Positions 25,437 to 33,676 are shown, counted from the stretch's first letter. The stretch is 35,631 nucleotides of DNA from Candidatus Campbelliibacteriota bacterium (GCA_007125155.1 SLDR01000038.1:1-35631); one strand, 5' to 3'. Notes: a model not told the origin generated them from the sequence alone. Program-made: numbers and translations.

Positions 25437-26585
25437 ATGAATGGCGATAAAAGCAACCATTATCATGTCTCCATTACTCCGTCGACCATAGTGTGGACGT
25501 TTTTGATAGCGTTACTGTTTGTTACCGCATACATTCTCAGGGATCTATTGCTGGTGATCCTCACTTCCGTCCTTTTGGCCGCCGCCATATCACCCGCCGC
25601 CAAATGGTTCGTAAAGAGGAGAGTCCCTCGAGTTGTCGGTGTCTTGATTGTTTATTTCGGCTTTATTCTGTCGCTGGTTGCCGTGTTCTACTTCCTTTTG
25701 GTCCCTCTCTTACAGGAGATATTCGCTTTTATAAGGGCTTTACCCGATTATTTCGAAGCTCTTGAAGCATGGGTACCCAACCTCGAAGGCGATCCCGTCC
25801 TTGAGAACATCCCGTTCTTCGGCGACTTTGCGGAAGAGCTTTCTCCTTCAACGATAATAGAGGGGATACAAGAGTCGCTTACGGGATTAAGCCAGGGGTT
25901 TTTAAGTGCGATCTTCCTTCTGTTCGGTGGTGTTCTTAACTTTATTTTGATAATAGTTCTTTCTTTCTATCTATCCGTTCAGGAGAATGGTGTGGCCAAG
26001 TTTTTGAGACTCGTAACTCCCGCCAATAAGATAGAATATGTTCTCGATCTGTGGGGAAGGGCCGAGGTAAAGATAGGTTACTGGATGCAGGGTCAGCTTA
26101 TCTTGGCTGTGATAGTTGCCGTTCTGGTTTATCTTTGTTTGGTGCTTTTAGGCATTCCTCACGCCCTTCTTTTGGCTGTTCTGGCCGGAATGTTCGAGCT
26201 TATTCCTGTTTTTGGCCCCATATTGGCCGCCATCCCCGCCGTGATCATAGCGATGGTCGAGGGTGGAAACTTTTTGGGTCCGGGAATAACCATCGGTATC
26301 GTCGTGACCGGAGTATATATAATAATTCAGCAGTTTGAGAGTCAGCTCATTTATCCTCTCGTTATTCGAAAGGTGATCGGCCTTTCTCCTATAATTGTCA
26401 TAGTTGCTTTGATAGCCGGTTTTCAGCTCGCCGGTTTTCTCGGTATAATCCTTTCTGTTCCTGTCGCCGCCATTTTGCTCGAGTTTTTAAATGATATGCA
26501 ATCCATGTCGGAGAATAAAAAAGAAATCCTTAAAGGACCCGCGCTGGCCGGGAAGGACATAAATGATAAAAATGGCAAATCCTGA
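25437..26585 (+). CDS. AI-2E / PerM-family transport-like membrane protein
   Basis: 382 residues with about eight hydrophobic segments and the PF01594 layout. Two N-terminal helices (about 15-55) come first, then a third, then a long central extracytoplasmic region (about 95-150, LEAWVPNLEGD), and a C-terminal bundle with the signature GIPHALLLAVLAGMFELIPVFGPILAAIPA. Members export AI-2 (TqsA) or act as sodium/proton antiporters or permeases (PerM), so the substrate cannot be named. Its 3' end overlaps metG by 23 bases, and a Shine-Dalgarno site for metG lies inside it. Confidence 0.93.
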   Translation: MNGDKSNHYHVSITPSTIVWTFLIALLFVTAYILRDLLLVILTSVLLAAAISPAAKWFVKRRVPRVVGVLIVYFGFILSLVAVFYFLLVPLLQEIFAFIRALPDYFEALEAWVPNLEGDPVLENIPFFGDFAEELSPSTIIEGIQESLTGLSQGFLSAIFLLFGGVLNFILIIVLSFYLSVQENGVAKFLRLVTPANKIEYVLDLWGRAEVKIGYWMQGQLILAVIVAVLVYLCLVLLGIPHALLLAVLAGMFELIPVFGPILAAIPAVIIAMVEGGNFLGPGITIGIVVTGVYIIIQQFESQLIYPLVIRKVIGLSPIIVIVALIAGFQLAGFLGIILSVPVAAILLEFLNDMQSMSENKKEILKGPALAGKDINDKNGKS

Positions 26586-28023
26586 AAGTTTTTACATCAC
26601 AACCACTCTTCCTTATGTCAACGCGCCCCCACATATGGGGCATGCAGTCGAGTTTGCTCGTGCCGATATGATCGCAAGACACAAGGAAATGAAGGGAGTT
26701 GACGTTTTTTTGAACACCGGTACCGACGAGCACGGACTTAAGATATACAGAGAAGCCGAAAAGAAAGGAGAGGACCCGAGTAAATATGTCGATCGCCTGT
26801 CCGATGTCTTTAGGGATCTGACCGTATCGCTTAACATGAGGTCCGATCTTAATTTTATCCGTACCACTGACGAACATCACAAAAAAGCCACGGAAGCCTT
26901 TTGGAAAAGGTGTTTGAAAAACGGAGATATTTACAAGAAGAATTACAAGGTATGCTACTGCGTCGGATGCGAACTTGAGAAAAGCCTCTCGGATCTTGTT
27001 GACGGACGTTGTCCCGATCATCCGGACAGGGAGCTTGAAATGATAGAAGAAGAGAACTACTTCTTTCGCTTTTCTCGTTATCAAAAGGCTTTACTTGAAA
27101 TGTATGAGAATGATCCGGATTTCGTCATTCCCGATTTTCGTTTGAATGAGATAAAGAGTTTCGTTGAAAGAGGTCTGGAGGATTTCAGTGTTTCCCGTCT
27201 TGCGACAAAACAGCCGTGGGGGATCCCCGTTCCCAATGATCCCGAACACACCATGTACGTTTGGTTTGACGCTCTTGTGAATTACGTGTCGGCCATAGGA
27301 TGGCCAAATGACATAAAAAGTTTTAAACGTTGGTGGCCGGTAACCCAGTACGCCGGAAAGGATAACCTGCGTCAGCAGTCGGCGATGTGGCAGGCCATGT
27401 TGATGTCCGCCGGTCTGCCTTGTTCAAAGAGGATAATCATAAACGGCTTTATAATAAGTGATGGTAAAAAAATGAGCAAAAGTATCGGGAATGTCATCGA
27501 TCCCTTTGACTTGATAAAAAGGTACGGAACCGATGCTTTGCGTTACTACATTGCTCGCGAGGTACATCCTTTTGAGGACAGTGATATGACCGAAGATCGT
27601 TTCAAAGAAGCTTATAACGCCAATCTTGCCAACGGGCTTGGAAACTCCTTCAGCCGAATAATAAAAATGGCTCACAGCTATGAGGTCAATTACGGCAAAC
27701 TTCCCGACATTGATGAAGTATTGAATAAAACCGAGACCGAGAAGAACTATCATAAGGCCTTCGAATCCTTCGAGATAAATAAGGCCTCCGATCACGTATG
27801 GAGCAAGATATCTTTTTTGGATAAGGTCATAGATGAGACACAGCCCTTTAAAAAGATAAAGATAGACAGACCCGGAGCCGAAAAAGACATAATCAGACTG
27901 ATTCACGGGCTTTGGGAGATATCGGTCTTACTCATTCCTCTGATGCCGGAAAGCGCAAAGAGTATAATGGATGCAATTGAGAAAAGACTCCCGCCGGAGA
28001 CGCCTCTTTTTATCAGAAAATGA
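26563..28023 (+). CDS. metG: Methionyl-tRNA synthetase
   Basis: Class Ia synthetase charging initiator and elongator tRNA-Met. The 486 residues have HMGH (24-27), the zinc knuckle C133-x2-C136 ... C150-x2-H153 (one zinc, with a His as fourth ligand), and KMSKS (303-307) in DGKKMSKSIGN. The C-terminal tRNA-binding (beta-barrel) dimer domain of E. coli MetG is absent. GGAAGGA (26551-26557) sits five bases before ATG 26563 within the upstream gene, fixing this start and pointing to translational coupling; an alternative ATG lies at 26572. Confidence 0.97.
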   Translation: MIKMANPESFYITTTLPYVNAPPHMGHAVEFARADMIARHKEMKGVDVFLNTGTDEHGLKIYREAEKKGEDPSKYVDRLSDVFRDLTVSLNMRSDLNFIRTTDEHHKKATEAFWKRCLKNGDIYKKNYKVCYCVGCELEKSLSDLVDGRCPDHPDRELEMIEEENYFFRFSRYQKALLEMYENDPDFVIPDFRLNEIKSFVERGLEDFSVSRLATKQPWGIPVPNDPEHTMYVWFDALVNYVSAIGWPNDIKSFKRWWPVTQYAGKDNLRQQSAMWQAMLMSAGLPCSKRIIINGFIISDGKKMSKSIGNVIDPFDLIKRYGTDALRYYIAREVHPFEDSDMTEDRFKEAYNANLANGLGNSFSRIIKMAHSYEVNYGKLPDIDEVLNKTETEKNYHKAFESFEINKASDHVWSKISFLDKVIDETQPFKKIKIDRPGAEKDIIRLIHGLWEISVLLIPLMPESAKSIMDAIEKRLPPETPLFIRK

Positions 28024-28075
28024 CGGATTATTGAAAGGTTAAAAGGGCTATAATTATTTACGTGCCGGTTTTTTT

Positions 28076-28894
28076 ATGTCGGAGTATTTAAAGTATATGA
28101 AACCCTCATATTTTGATGTTCATACCCATGTGAATCTTAAAAACTTTATCGGAAAGGAGGACGAGGTCATAAAAGAGGCCTTGAATGCCGGTGTTTGGAT
28201 GGTTAATGTCGGGACCGATATCGAAACTTCCCGGAAAGCCGTCGCTCTGTCCGAGGGTTACGGAAAGGGGGTTTACGCCACGGTCGGCTTTCATCCCATA
28301 TATATCGGTAAAGAGAAATTCGAATACGAAACTTTTTTTGACACCGCATCTTCTCCGGAGGTCGTTGCTGTCGGGGAGTGCGGTTTGGATTATTTTCATA
28401 TCAGAGATCCGCATCTGATAAAAGAACAGAAGGAGGTTTTCGTGTCTCAGATAGAGATCGCCAACCGACTTAAGAAGCCCCTGATGCTCCACATTCGAAG
28501 CGGTCCGGCCGGAAATGCCTACGCCGACAGTCTCGAACTTATAAAGCTGTATGCGCGTGTTCCCGGCAACTCCCACTTTTTCTCGGGCACTATTGATGAG
28601 GCCAAAGAGTTCCTTTCTCTCGGTTTCTCTCTTTCTTTTACCGGTGTTGTGACGTTTGCTTCCGATTATGATGAACTGGTCCGTCTTCCTCCTTTGGAGA
28701 TGGTAATGGCCGAGACCGACGCTCCTTATGTTTCACCTTTATCGGTGAGAGGAAAGGAGAACAGACCGGTGTACGTCAGAGAGGTGGCGGACAGAATAGC
28801 GGATATACGTTTTGAACCGAATGAAGATGTTATTGGAGCTCTTTTTGAAAACGGGTGTCGTCTCTTCAATGTTTGCACCGGACATCGTTCGTGA
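28076..28894 (+). CDS. tatD: TatD-family metal-dependent deoxyribonuclease
   Basis: A 272-residue TIM-barrel hydrolase. Metal-site motifs appear in order: FDVHTH (His pair), VGECGLDYF (Glu), LMLHIR (His), NSHFFSGT (His) and AETDAPYVSP (Asp). TatD proteins are 3'-5' exonucleases linked to DNA repair and peroxide resistance. A TATAAT box (28049-28054) precedes the ATG by 21 bases. It is followed 16 bases later by the methyltransferase. Confidence 0.95.
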   Translation: MSEYLKYMKPSYFDVHTHVNLKNFIGKEDEVIKEALNAGVWMVNVGTDIETSRKAVALSEGYGKGVYATVGFHPIYIGKEKFEYETFFDTASSPEVVAVGECGLDYFHIRDPHLIKEQKEVFVSQIEIANRLKKPLMLHIRSGPAGNAYADSLELIKLYARVPGNSHFFSGTIDEAKEFLSLGFSLSFTGVVTFASDYDELVRLPPLEMVMAETDAPYVSPLSVRGKENRPVYVREVADRIADIRFEPNEDVIGALFENGCRLFNVCTGHRS

Positions 28895-28896
28895 GT

Positions 28897-28902
28897 TAAA
28901 AT
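28897..28902 (+). promoter_or_regulatory. Possible -10 box of the methyltransferase gene
   Basis: TAAAAT ends eight bases before the ATG at 28911. It lacks a TGn extension and a clear -35, so it is only a weak member of the leaderless group. Confidence 0.25.
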
Positions 28903-28910
28903 GAATCATC

Positions 28911-29561
28911 ATGGAAGAACTTTATTCTCGTCTCGCTCCGGTTTGGGATGCCACTCTTACGATGAGCGGATTCAAAAGAGGTTTATGCCGTTACGTTCTA
29001 AAGACGGTATCGGAATGCAAGGTTTCCGAACCGAAGATATTGGATGTTGGATGCGGAACGGGGCTTGTCAGTTTTGCTCTATTGAAAAAATTTCCCGGTG
29101 CAAGTATTGTCGCTACCGATGTTAATGAAGATATGGTAAGGAAGGCCGAACAGCTGGCGAAGCGGAAAAAGATAGACGAAAAAGATCTGATAATAGGAAG
29201 GGCGGACGTTTTGGATCAAGACGTTGTTACTTTAAGTGATGACAGCGTGGTCCATTTGTCGCCCAATTCTTTTGACGTAGTGATAGCAAGTGGTGTTCTT
29301 GAATACACTCCTCTTGATCTGGCTGTTCCGAAACTTCTCAGTCTCTTGAAGCCCGACGGGCTTCTGATGGTCATATCCATAAAAGACGACACCTCGGTGG
29401 GAAGGCTTTGGGGAAAGGTCTATAAGTTCGTTCCCATAGAGAAAAGCGAACTGAAGAGATCGTTGAAGGTTCACGGTTGCCGTCATGTGATCCACTCGCC
29501 TCTGACTTACAAAGAGTTTCCGGCTAATATGACCCGGACAGGTCTCTTGGCGGTAAAATAA
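28911..29561 (+). CDS. Class I SAM-dependent methyltransferase
   Basis: A 216-residue Rossmann methyltransferase. SAM-binding motif I is ILDVGCGTGLVSFALL, followed by the acidic residue of motif II in IVATDVNEDM. Motif IV-like VVIASGVLEYTP and the post-motif LLKPDGLLMVISIKD are present. The fold resembles small-molecule methyltransferases of the UbiE/COQ5 or methyltransf_25 type; the substrate is unknown. An overlapping 74-residue ORF in another frame is a shadow. Confidence 0.9.
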   Translation: MEELYSRLAPVWDATLTMSGFKRGLCRYVLKTVSECKVSEPKILDVGCGTGLVSFALLKKFPGASIVATDVNEDMVRKAEQLAKRKKIDEKDLIIGRADVLDQDVVTLSDDSVVHLSPNSFDVVIASGVLEYTPLDLAVPKLLSLLKPDGLLMVISIKDDTSVGRLWGKVYKFVPIEKSELKRSLKVHGCRHVIHSPLTYKEFPANMTRTGLLAVK

Positions 29562-29604
29562 GGTCCTGAACCCTGTAATTTTTCGATACGGATGAACTAT
29601 CCGG

Positions 29605-29635
29605 TTTTCCACATTTAGTACACATGATGTCCACA
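29605..29635 (+). promoter_or_regulatory. Pair of DnaA-box-like 9-mers
   Basis: TTTTCCACA (29605-29613) and ATGTCCACA (29627-29635) each resemble the DnaA box TTATCCACA and stand in the same orientation with starts 22 bases apart, two helical turns. No dnaA, dnaN or parAB lies nearby, so an origin is not supported. Confidence 0.2.
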
Positions 29636-29768
29636 TATATTAATGAGAGGATCGGAAAAACGGAAGGGTCCCAAACACCGAGTGCCGGATCATGTCCTGA
29701 CCGAATCGTTTGCGGTTTTCGGTCGAAACCTAAAAATAAAGGTTTTTGTTGCGCCCTTTCGGCATATA

Positions 29769-29777
29769 TGCTACTAT
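29769..29777 (+). promoter_or_regulatory. Extended -10 promoter of the rpsF operon
   Basis: TGC-TACTAT ends nine bases before the ATG at 29787; an overlapping TATCAT ends six bases before it. Both favour 29787 over the 29643 start of the ORF track and imply a nearly leaderless message. Confidence 0.5.
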
Positions 29778-29786
29778 CATCCTCGT

Positions 29787-30290
29787 ATGACTGAATCAGA
29801 AGCTGAAAATATGGAAATAACTGAAGACGCCGGAGAGAGGAACCGAGTCTACGAGATCGGTTTTCATCTCATTCCTTCTCTTTCGGAAGAAGAGGTGTCG
29901 AAAGAGGTGGTTGCCATTAAAAAAGCGATCGAAGACGCAGGAGGCGTTTTTATAGCGGAAGGTTATCCCAAGATGAGAACTCTTGAATACACCATAGAGG
30001 TTCCCATAACGATGCCTAAATCGCGTTTTAGCCACGCCCAGTTCGGATGGATAAAGTTCGAAGCCGAACCGGAGGCCGTCTCTTCGATCAAGAAAGCCGT
30101 TTCGGGAAGTGAAAATGTTATTAGGATGATAATAGTAAAGACCGTCAGAGATAACACCCTTTACGGATACAAACTTAAACAGAAAAAGGAGGCGGAAGAG
30201 AGAAGGGAGGAGGAAGCCAAAAAGAATTCAGAGAACTTCAAGGTTTCCGATGAGGAAATAGATAAAAGTATAGATGAGATTATAGTATAA
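29787..30290 (+). CDS. rpsF: 30S ribosomal protein S6
   Basis: S6 pairs with S18 on the central 16S rRNA domain. From ATG 29787 it has 167 residues. The ferredoxin-like S6 core begins at YEIGFHLIPSLSEEEVSKEVVAIK and continues to ENVIRMIIVKTV. It carries an acidic N-terminal extension of about 18 residues and a C-terminal tail of about 45 charged residues (QKKEAEERREEEAKK onward), both longer than in E. coli S6 before its own Glu tail. The upstream 48 codons of the track ORF are basic, not conserved in kind, and lie before the promoter. It is first in rpsF-ssb-rpsR. Confidence 0.9.
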   Translation: MTESEAENMEITEDAGERNRVYEIGFHLIPSLSEEEVSKEVVAIKKAIEDAGGVFIAEGYPKMRTLEYTIEVPITMPKSRFSHAQFGWIKFEAEPEAVSSIKKAVSGSENVIRMIIVKTVRDNTLYGYKLKQKKEAEERREEEAKKNSENFKVSDEEIDKSIDEIIV

Positions 30291-30307
30291 TTAAAAGGAG
30301 CTAATAT

Positions 30308-30313
30308 TATAAT
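30308..30313 (+). promoter_or_regulatory. -10 box of ssb
   Basis: A perfect TATAAT ends 13 bases before the ssb ATG, in a very A/T-rich spacer with AAAAGGAG a little further up. This gives ssb an internal promoter with a leader of roughly seven bases. Confidence 0.4.
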
Positions 30314-30326
30314 CTAAAAAAATTTC

Positions 30327-30779
30327 ATGGATTTTAACAAGGCGATAATTGCCGGAAACCTTACGAGAGATCCCGAGATCCGTTCTCTTCCTTCCGGTGC
30401 AAAGGTTTGCAATTTCTCTTTGGCCACTAATCGGTTTTGGAAAGATAAGGACGGAGTTCAGCAGAAGAGCGCCGATTTTCACAACATAGTTGTTTTCGGC
30501 AGACAGGCTGAAACCAGCGCACAGTATCTTAAAAAAGGCCAAGAGGCGATGGTGGAAGGTCGAATACAGACTCGAAGTTGGGAAGATCAGAATGGCGAAA
30601 AGAAATACCGGACCGAAATAGTGGCCGAGAGAGTTCAGTTCGGATCCAGAGGTCCCGGGGGAGGTGGACCCTCCGAGGGATCTTACCAGTCCAATGAAGA
30701 TGAACAGGGAGCGGATAATGATGCAGATCAGATAAACTATCCCGAAGAGGAGGTCGATCCGGAAGATATACCTTTTTAA
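30327..30779 (+). CDS. ssb: Single-stranded DNA-binding protein
   Basis: 150 residues. The OB-fold core (about 1-105) starts NKAIIAGNLTRDPEIRSLPSG and contains the SSB signature ADFHNIVVFGRQAE and EGRIQTRSWED. A flexible Gly/Ser/acidic linker leads to the terminal EDIPF, the partner-binding tip that recruits RecO, PriA and other repair proteins. The position between rpsF and rpsR is the classic arrangement. Confidence 0.97.
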   Translation: MDFNKAIIAGNLTRDPEIRSLPSGAKVCNFSLATNRFWKDKDGVQQKSADFHNIVVFGRQAETSAQYLKKGQEAMVEGRIQTRSWEDQNGEKKYRTEIVAERVQFGSRGPGGGGPSEGSYQSNEDEQGADNDADQINYPEEEVDPEDIPF

Positions 30780-30810
30780 GTAAGGGATGGACTTTCGAGG
30801 GGTCAATGTG

Positions 30811-30816
30811 TATAAT
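30811..30816 (+). promoter_or_regulatory. -10 box upstream of rpsR
   Basis: A perfect TATAAT lies 51 bases before the rpsR ATG. The leader of about 45 bases is A-rich, without a Shine-Dalgarno sequence. In other bacteria this leader or its neighbours bind S6:S18; no such structure is clear here. Confidence 0.4.
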
Positions 30817-30867
30817 GTTGCTCTCGAAAAGAATTTTTAAAGTAAAAAGACATATTAAATATTCAAC

Positions 30868-31068
30868 ATGGCTGAGTGTTTCTTCAACAAGAACAATATA
30901 AAACATATAGATTACAAGGATACGGAGCTGCTAGCCCAGTTCACTAATCCTCACGGACGCATACTGGCGAGGAAGTACACGGGAGTGTCGGCGAAAAATC
31001 AGCGCAAACTGGCTTTGGCCATAAAAAGAGCCCGCTATATGGCCCTTCTCCCTTACGTCTCGGATTGA
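30868..31068 (+). CDS. rpsR: 30S ribosomal protein S18
   Basis: A compact 66-residue S18, partner of S6. The signature [50 protein letters not shown] is almost the whole protein, so only a short N-terminal extension ([10 protein letters not shown]) remains and no CxxC zinc site is seen. It closes the rpsF-ssb-rpsR operon at a strong terminator. Confidence 0.97.
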   Translation: MAECFFNKNNIKHIDYKDTELLAQFTNPHGRILARKYTGVSAKNQRKLALAIKRARYMALLPYVSD

Positions 31069-31090
31069 TAACTTGCAAGGAATATCAATA

Positions 31091-31124
31091 AAAAAAACTC
31101 CGATCCCAAGATCGGAGTTTTTTA
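31091..31124. terminator. Bidirectional intrinsic terminator between rpsR and the zinc-ribbon gene
   Basis: AACTCCGATC and GATCGGAGTT form a near-perfect stem with a CCAA loop, flanked by an A-run on the left and a T-run on the right. It can end both the plus-strand rpsR transcript and the minus-strand transcript from the zinc-ribbon gene. Confidence 0.9.
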
Positions 31125-31132
31125 ATGTGAGT

Positions 31133-31345
31133 CTAGACCAGACTTATCAAGATCTTCTCTTTCGTACCTTCTTCCCCCTCTTCTTTCTTTATCCGGTTTA
31201 TTGAGGTGCAGTTTCCGCACCTCCAGAATGATACCTCTTCAATGCTTACGTTCACTACACGCGGGTATCCGCAACTCATGCACCTTACTTTCGATTCGGG
31301 AACCCCTTGATGCCTACATGGTATCGTTTCGCTTTTCCTCTCCAT
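31133..31345 (-). CDS. Small zinc-ribbon protein
   Basis: A 70-residue protein with two CxxC knuckles, C22-x2-C25 and C43-x2-C46, separated by 17 residues, plus a single upstream Cys10. The pattern VRCMSCGYPRVV ... FWRCGNCTSIN is that of a rubredoxin-like zinc ribbon, probably binding nucleic acid or a protein. It has the clearest Shine-Dalgarno in the window (AGGAGGT ending a few bases before the ATG). It is the last gene of the minus-strand block, ending at the bidirectional terminator. Its specific role is unknown. Confidence 0.75.
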   Translation of the reverse strand: MERKSETIPCRHQGVPESKVRCMSCGYPRVVNVSIEEVSFWRCGNCTSINRIKKEEGEEGTKEKILISLV

Positions 31346-31469
31346 TCTACCTCCTATTTCATAGATTTTGACTGATCCACCCTTATCAAAAGGGCAAAGA
31401 ACCGATCCAGGAATGGAATTTACATCATTTGCATCCGAATTGCAACCGTCTTGACCGAGGTACTCGACT

Positions 31470-32039
31470 CTACCCCTTTTCCACGCGTTCCGTGTACTGT
31501 CCGGTTTCCGTGTTTATTCTTATCACGTCTCCTTCATTTATGAAAAGAGGTGCCGATATCTCGGCGCCGGTTTCGAGTAAGACCACCTTTGATCCCCCTT
31601 GAGCGGTGTTGCCTTTTATGGAAGGAGGGGCCGTTTTCACCTTAAGGTCCATTTTAATGGGGAATTTTATACCTATGATCTCATCGTTGAACATCATGGC
31701 CTGTACCTCGGTACCTTCTTTTAAGAATTTCTTTTTTTCCCCGACGATCTTTTCGCTCATCGCGAATCTGTCACCCTTGTCGGACGATGAGTGGAACCAG
31801 AGATCTTCTTGTTTGGAGAATATATAAACGATGTCCTTGGTCTCTATCTCGGCTTCCTCTATCTTTTCAGACTGATGAAAGGATCTCTCTGTAACCTTTC
31901 CGGTCTTCAGGTTTCTTATCTTTGTCTGGTTAACCGGTTTTCTCTGTTGCTTTCTGAAGATATGGGAATCCAGGACCTCATACGGCTCCCCGTCCAAAAC
32001 AATATATTTATTCGGGGTTATTTTATTGTAATCAAGCAT
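31470..32039 (-). CDS. efp: Elongation factor P with a non-canonical modification loop
   Basis: Relieves ribosome stalling at polyproline stretches. The 189 residues give the three-barrel EF-P layout: N-terminal KOW-like barrel (1-65), EFP OB domain (70-130) and C-terminal OB domain with KGNTAQGGSKVVLLETGAEISAPLFINEGDVI. When the loop is aligned with the E. coli protein without gaps, its PGKG becomes KQQR: the modified lysine is Q32, followed by R33 and K34. Beta-lysylation, rhamnosylation and 5-aminopentanol modification all act at a Lys or Arg at that tip, so modification as known elsewhere looks impossible unless the neighbouring R33 or K34 serves. The start at 32039 lies nine bases after an extended -10 box. 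Confidence 0.95.
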   Translation of the reverse strand: MLDYNKITPNKYIVLDGEPYEVLDSHIFRKQQRKPVNQTKIRNLKTGKVTERSFHQSEKIEEAEIETKDIVYIFSKQEDLWFHSSSDKGDRFAMSEKIVGEKKKFLKEGTEVQAMMFNDEIIGIKFPIKMDLKVKTAPPSIKGNTAQGGSKVVLLETGAEISAPLFINEGDVIRINTETGQYTERVEKG

Positions 32040-32048
32040 AACGAAAGA

Positions 32049-32057
32049 ATATTAGCA
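32049..32057 (-). promoter_or_regulatory. Extended -10 promoter of efp
   Basis: On the minus strand, TGC-TAATAT ends nine bases before the efp ATG, implying a leader of about three bases. It separates efp from recA transcription. Confidence 0.55.
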
Positions 32058-32190
32058 CATTTTAATTTGAATTATAAGACCCCGGTTCCTCGAAAAAAGT
32101 TTGCCGACAGTCGGTGGGGAGGCCGGTGGAGTTGAGTTAATTTTGAGGCACGAAGATGGAGAGCCTCCGGCCTGTTTCAACGAAAGGTAA

Positions 32191-33216
32191 TTATTTTTCT
32201 TTTTTGTTCTCTTTAAGCTTGGTCTTTATTTCTTTCAGGATCTTGTTCGAGATCTTCTTGTTCTCTTTTAGATATTTTCTGGTCGCATCATATCCTCTAC
32301 CCAGCTTTTCTTCTTCGTAACTGTAAGATGCGCCCGACTTTTGTATAATTCCGAATTTTTCTCCAAGTGCCAATATTTCTCCTTCTCTTGATATTCCTTC
32401 ATTGTACATCAGATCGAACTCGGTTTGACCGAAAGGAGAGGCAACCTTGTTCTTTACAACCTTGACCCTGACCCTTCCTCCCATCACCTCGTCACCCTTC
32501 TTTATCTGGGCGATCCTTCTTATGTCCAGCCTTATGGAAGAATAGAATTTAAGGGCTTTGCCTCCGGGCTGTGTTTCCGGTGAACCGAAGAACACCCCTA
32601 TCTTCATTCTTATTTGGTTGGTGAATATGACAATGGTGTTACTTCTGGCCGTTATGGCGGTCAGCTTTCTTAAGGCCTGCGACATCAGTCTGGCCTGTTT
32701 GCCTACATGATGTGCACCCATATCTCCTTCTATCTCATCTTTCGGTGTCAGAGCCGCCACCGAGTCTATCACTATTACGTCGATGTTACCGGTTCTGACC
32801 AAGCTTTCCACTATCTCCAGGGCCTGTTCGCCCGTGTCGGGTTGCGATATCAGAAGATCGGAGACATTGACTCCAAGTTTTTTGGAGTATTCAGGATCCA
32901 GTGCGTGCTCGGTATCTACAAAAGCCGCTATACCTCCTTTCTTTTGAGCTTCAGCCACAACGTGAAGACAGACAGTGGTCTTTCCACTCGATTCCGGTCC
33001 GTATATCTCTATGATTCTTCCTTTCGGAAGACCACCGACACCCAAAGCATTGTCGAGCCCTATTGAACCGGTTGAGACCACATTTACGTCCAGTTTTGGC
33101 CTGTCACCGAGTTTCATTATCGCCTCTTCTCCGAACTTGGTTTTTATTTCCTCTATAGTGCTTTCAAGAGGGTCTTTGCTCTTATCTTTTTTATCTCCGG
33201 TGTCTTTTTTTGTCAT
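32191..33216 (-). CDS. recA: Recombinase RecA
   Basis: Forms filaments on single-stranded DNA for strand exchange and SOS signalling. The 341 residues have the Walker [10 protein letters not shown] (73-81), [17 protein letters not shown], Walker [11 protein letters not shown], loop L1 [24 protein letters not shown], and the L2 region [28 protein letters not shown]. The C-terminal tail is Lys-rich rather than acidic, which may alter its autoinhibition. Its ATG follows the stop of the Ig-like gene by four bases. Confidence 0.98.
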   Translation of the reverse strand: MTKKDTGDKKDKSKDPLESTIEEIKTKFGEEAIMKLGDRPKLDVNVVSTGSIGLDNALGVGGLPKGRIIEIYGPESSGKTTVCLHVVAEAQKKGGIAAFVDTEHALDPEYSKKLGVNVSDLLISQPDTGEQALEIVESLVRTGNIDVIVIDSVAALTPKDEIEGDMGAHHVGKQARLMSQALRKLTAITARSNTIVIFTNQIRMKIGVFFGSPETQPGGKALKFYSSIRLDIRRIAQIKKGDEVMGGRVRVKVVKNKVASPFGQTEFDLMYNEGISREGEILALGEKFGIIQKSGASYSYEEEKLGRGYDATRKYLKENKKISNKILKEIKTKLKENKKEK

Positions 33217-33220
33217 ATCA

Positions 33221-33676
33221 TTAAAAGGTTTCGGTTTGATCGGTGTCTTCCTCCTCTTCCTCGGTGTCTTCCTCTCCGCTTCTTATCCTTTCTATCTCTT
33301 CTTGAGAGGGGACGACAAAAGTATCTGAGGCGCCCAGGACCTGTTGTTGTATCTTAACGCTTCGTCCGAATCTGTCCTTCGCCTCGACCTCTATTATATT
33401 ACGGGGTCCCATCATAGGCAATTTTTCTCTGAACTCTCCTTCGGTGTTTATGAATATGGGAGTGCCGTTCAAACTTACTTTGGTGATGTTTCTGGTCTTT
33501 CCGTAGAGAGTGAAGGTTCTATCTTCGATCAATTGGTTGTTTTTCGGGTACTCTATTTTTACCACCGGTCCCATTATCAGGTCATTGGCTTGGAAATATC
33601 CGTACGTCACAAGTGCCGTCAGTGCCAGAATGACGGTCAGGATCCTAAGTTTTGTTCTCCATCTGTGTGCCAACAT
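33221..33676 (-). CDS. Membrane-anchored Ig-like domain protein
   Basis: 151 residues: a short basic start, one transmembrane helix (about 11-27), then one extracytoplasmic beta-sandwich (about 38-110). The pattern [42 protein letters not shown] is that of a glucodextranase-B-like/bacterial Ig domain. It ends in a very acidic tail ([15 protein letters not shown]). Its ATG overlaps the ftsK stop as TAATG, so it is translationally coupled, and recA follows. I do not know of a function; a link to division or the cell envelope is only suggested by ftsK. Confidence 0.75.
   Translation of the reverse strand: MLAHRWRTKLRILTVILALTALVTYGYFQANDLIMGPVVKIEYPKNNQLIEDRTFTLYGKTRNITKVSLNGTPIFINTEGEFREKLPMMGPRNIIEVEAKDRFGRSVKIQQQVLGASDTFVVPSQEEIERIRSGEEDTEEEEEDTDQTETF

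Noticed and set aside
28901-29125. 74-residue ORF at the start of the methyltransferase
   Set aside because: Overlaps the SAM-binding region of a well-supported gene in another frame and has no recognisable features.
29643-29786. Upstream extension of rpsF in the ORF track
   Set aside because: Basic, non-family sequence that precedes the likely -10 box; the ATG at 29787 fits the S6 start better.
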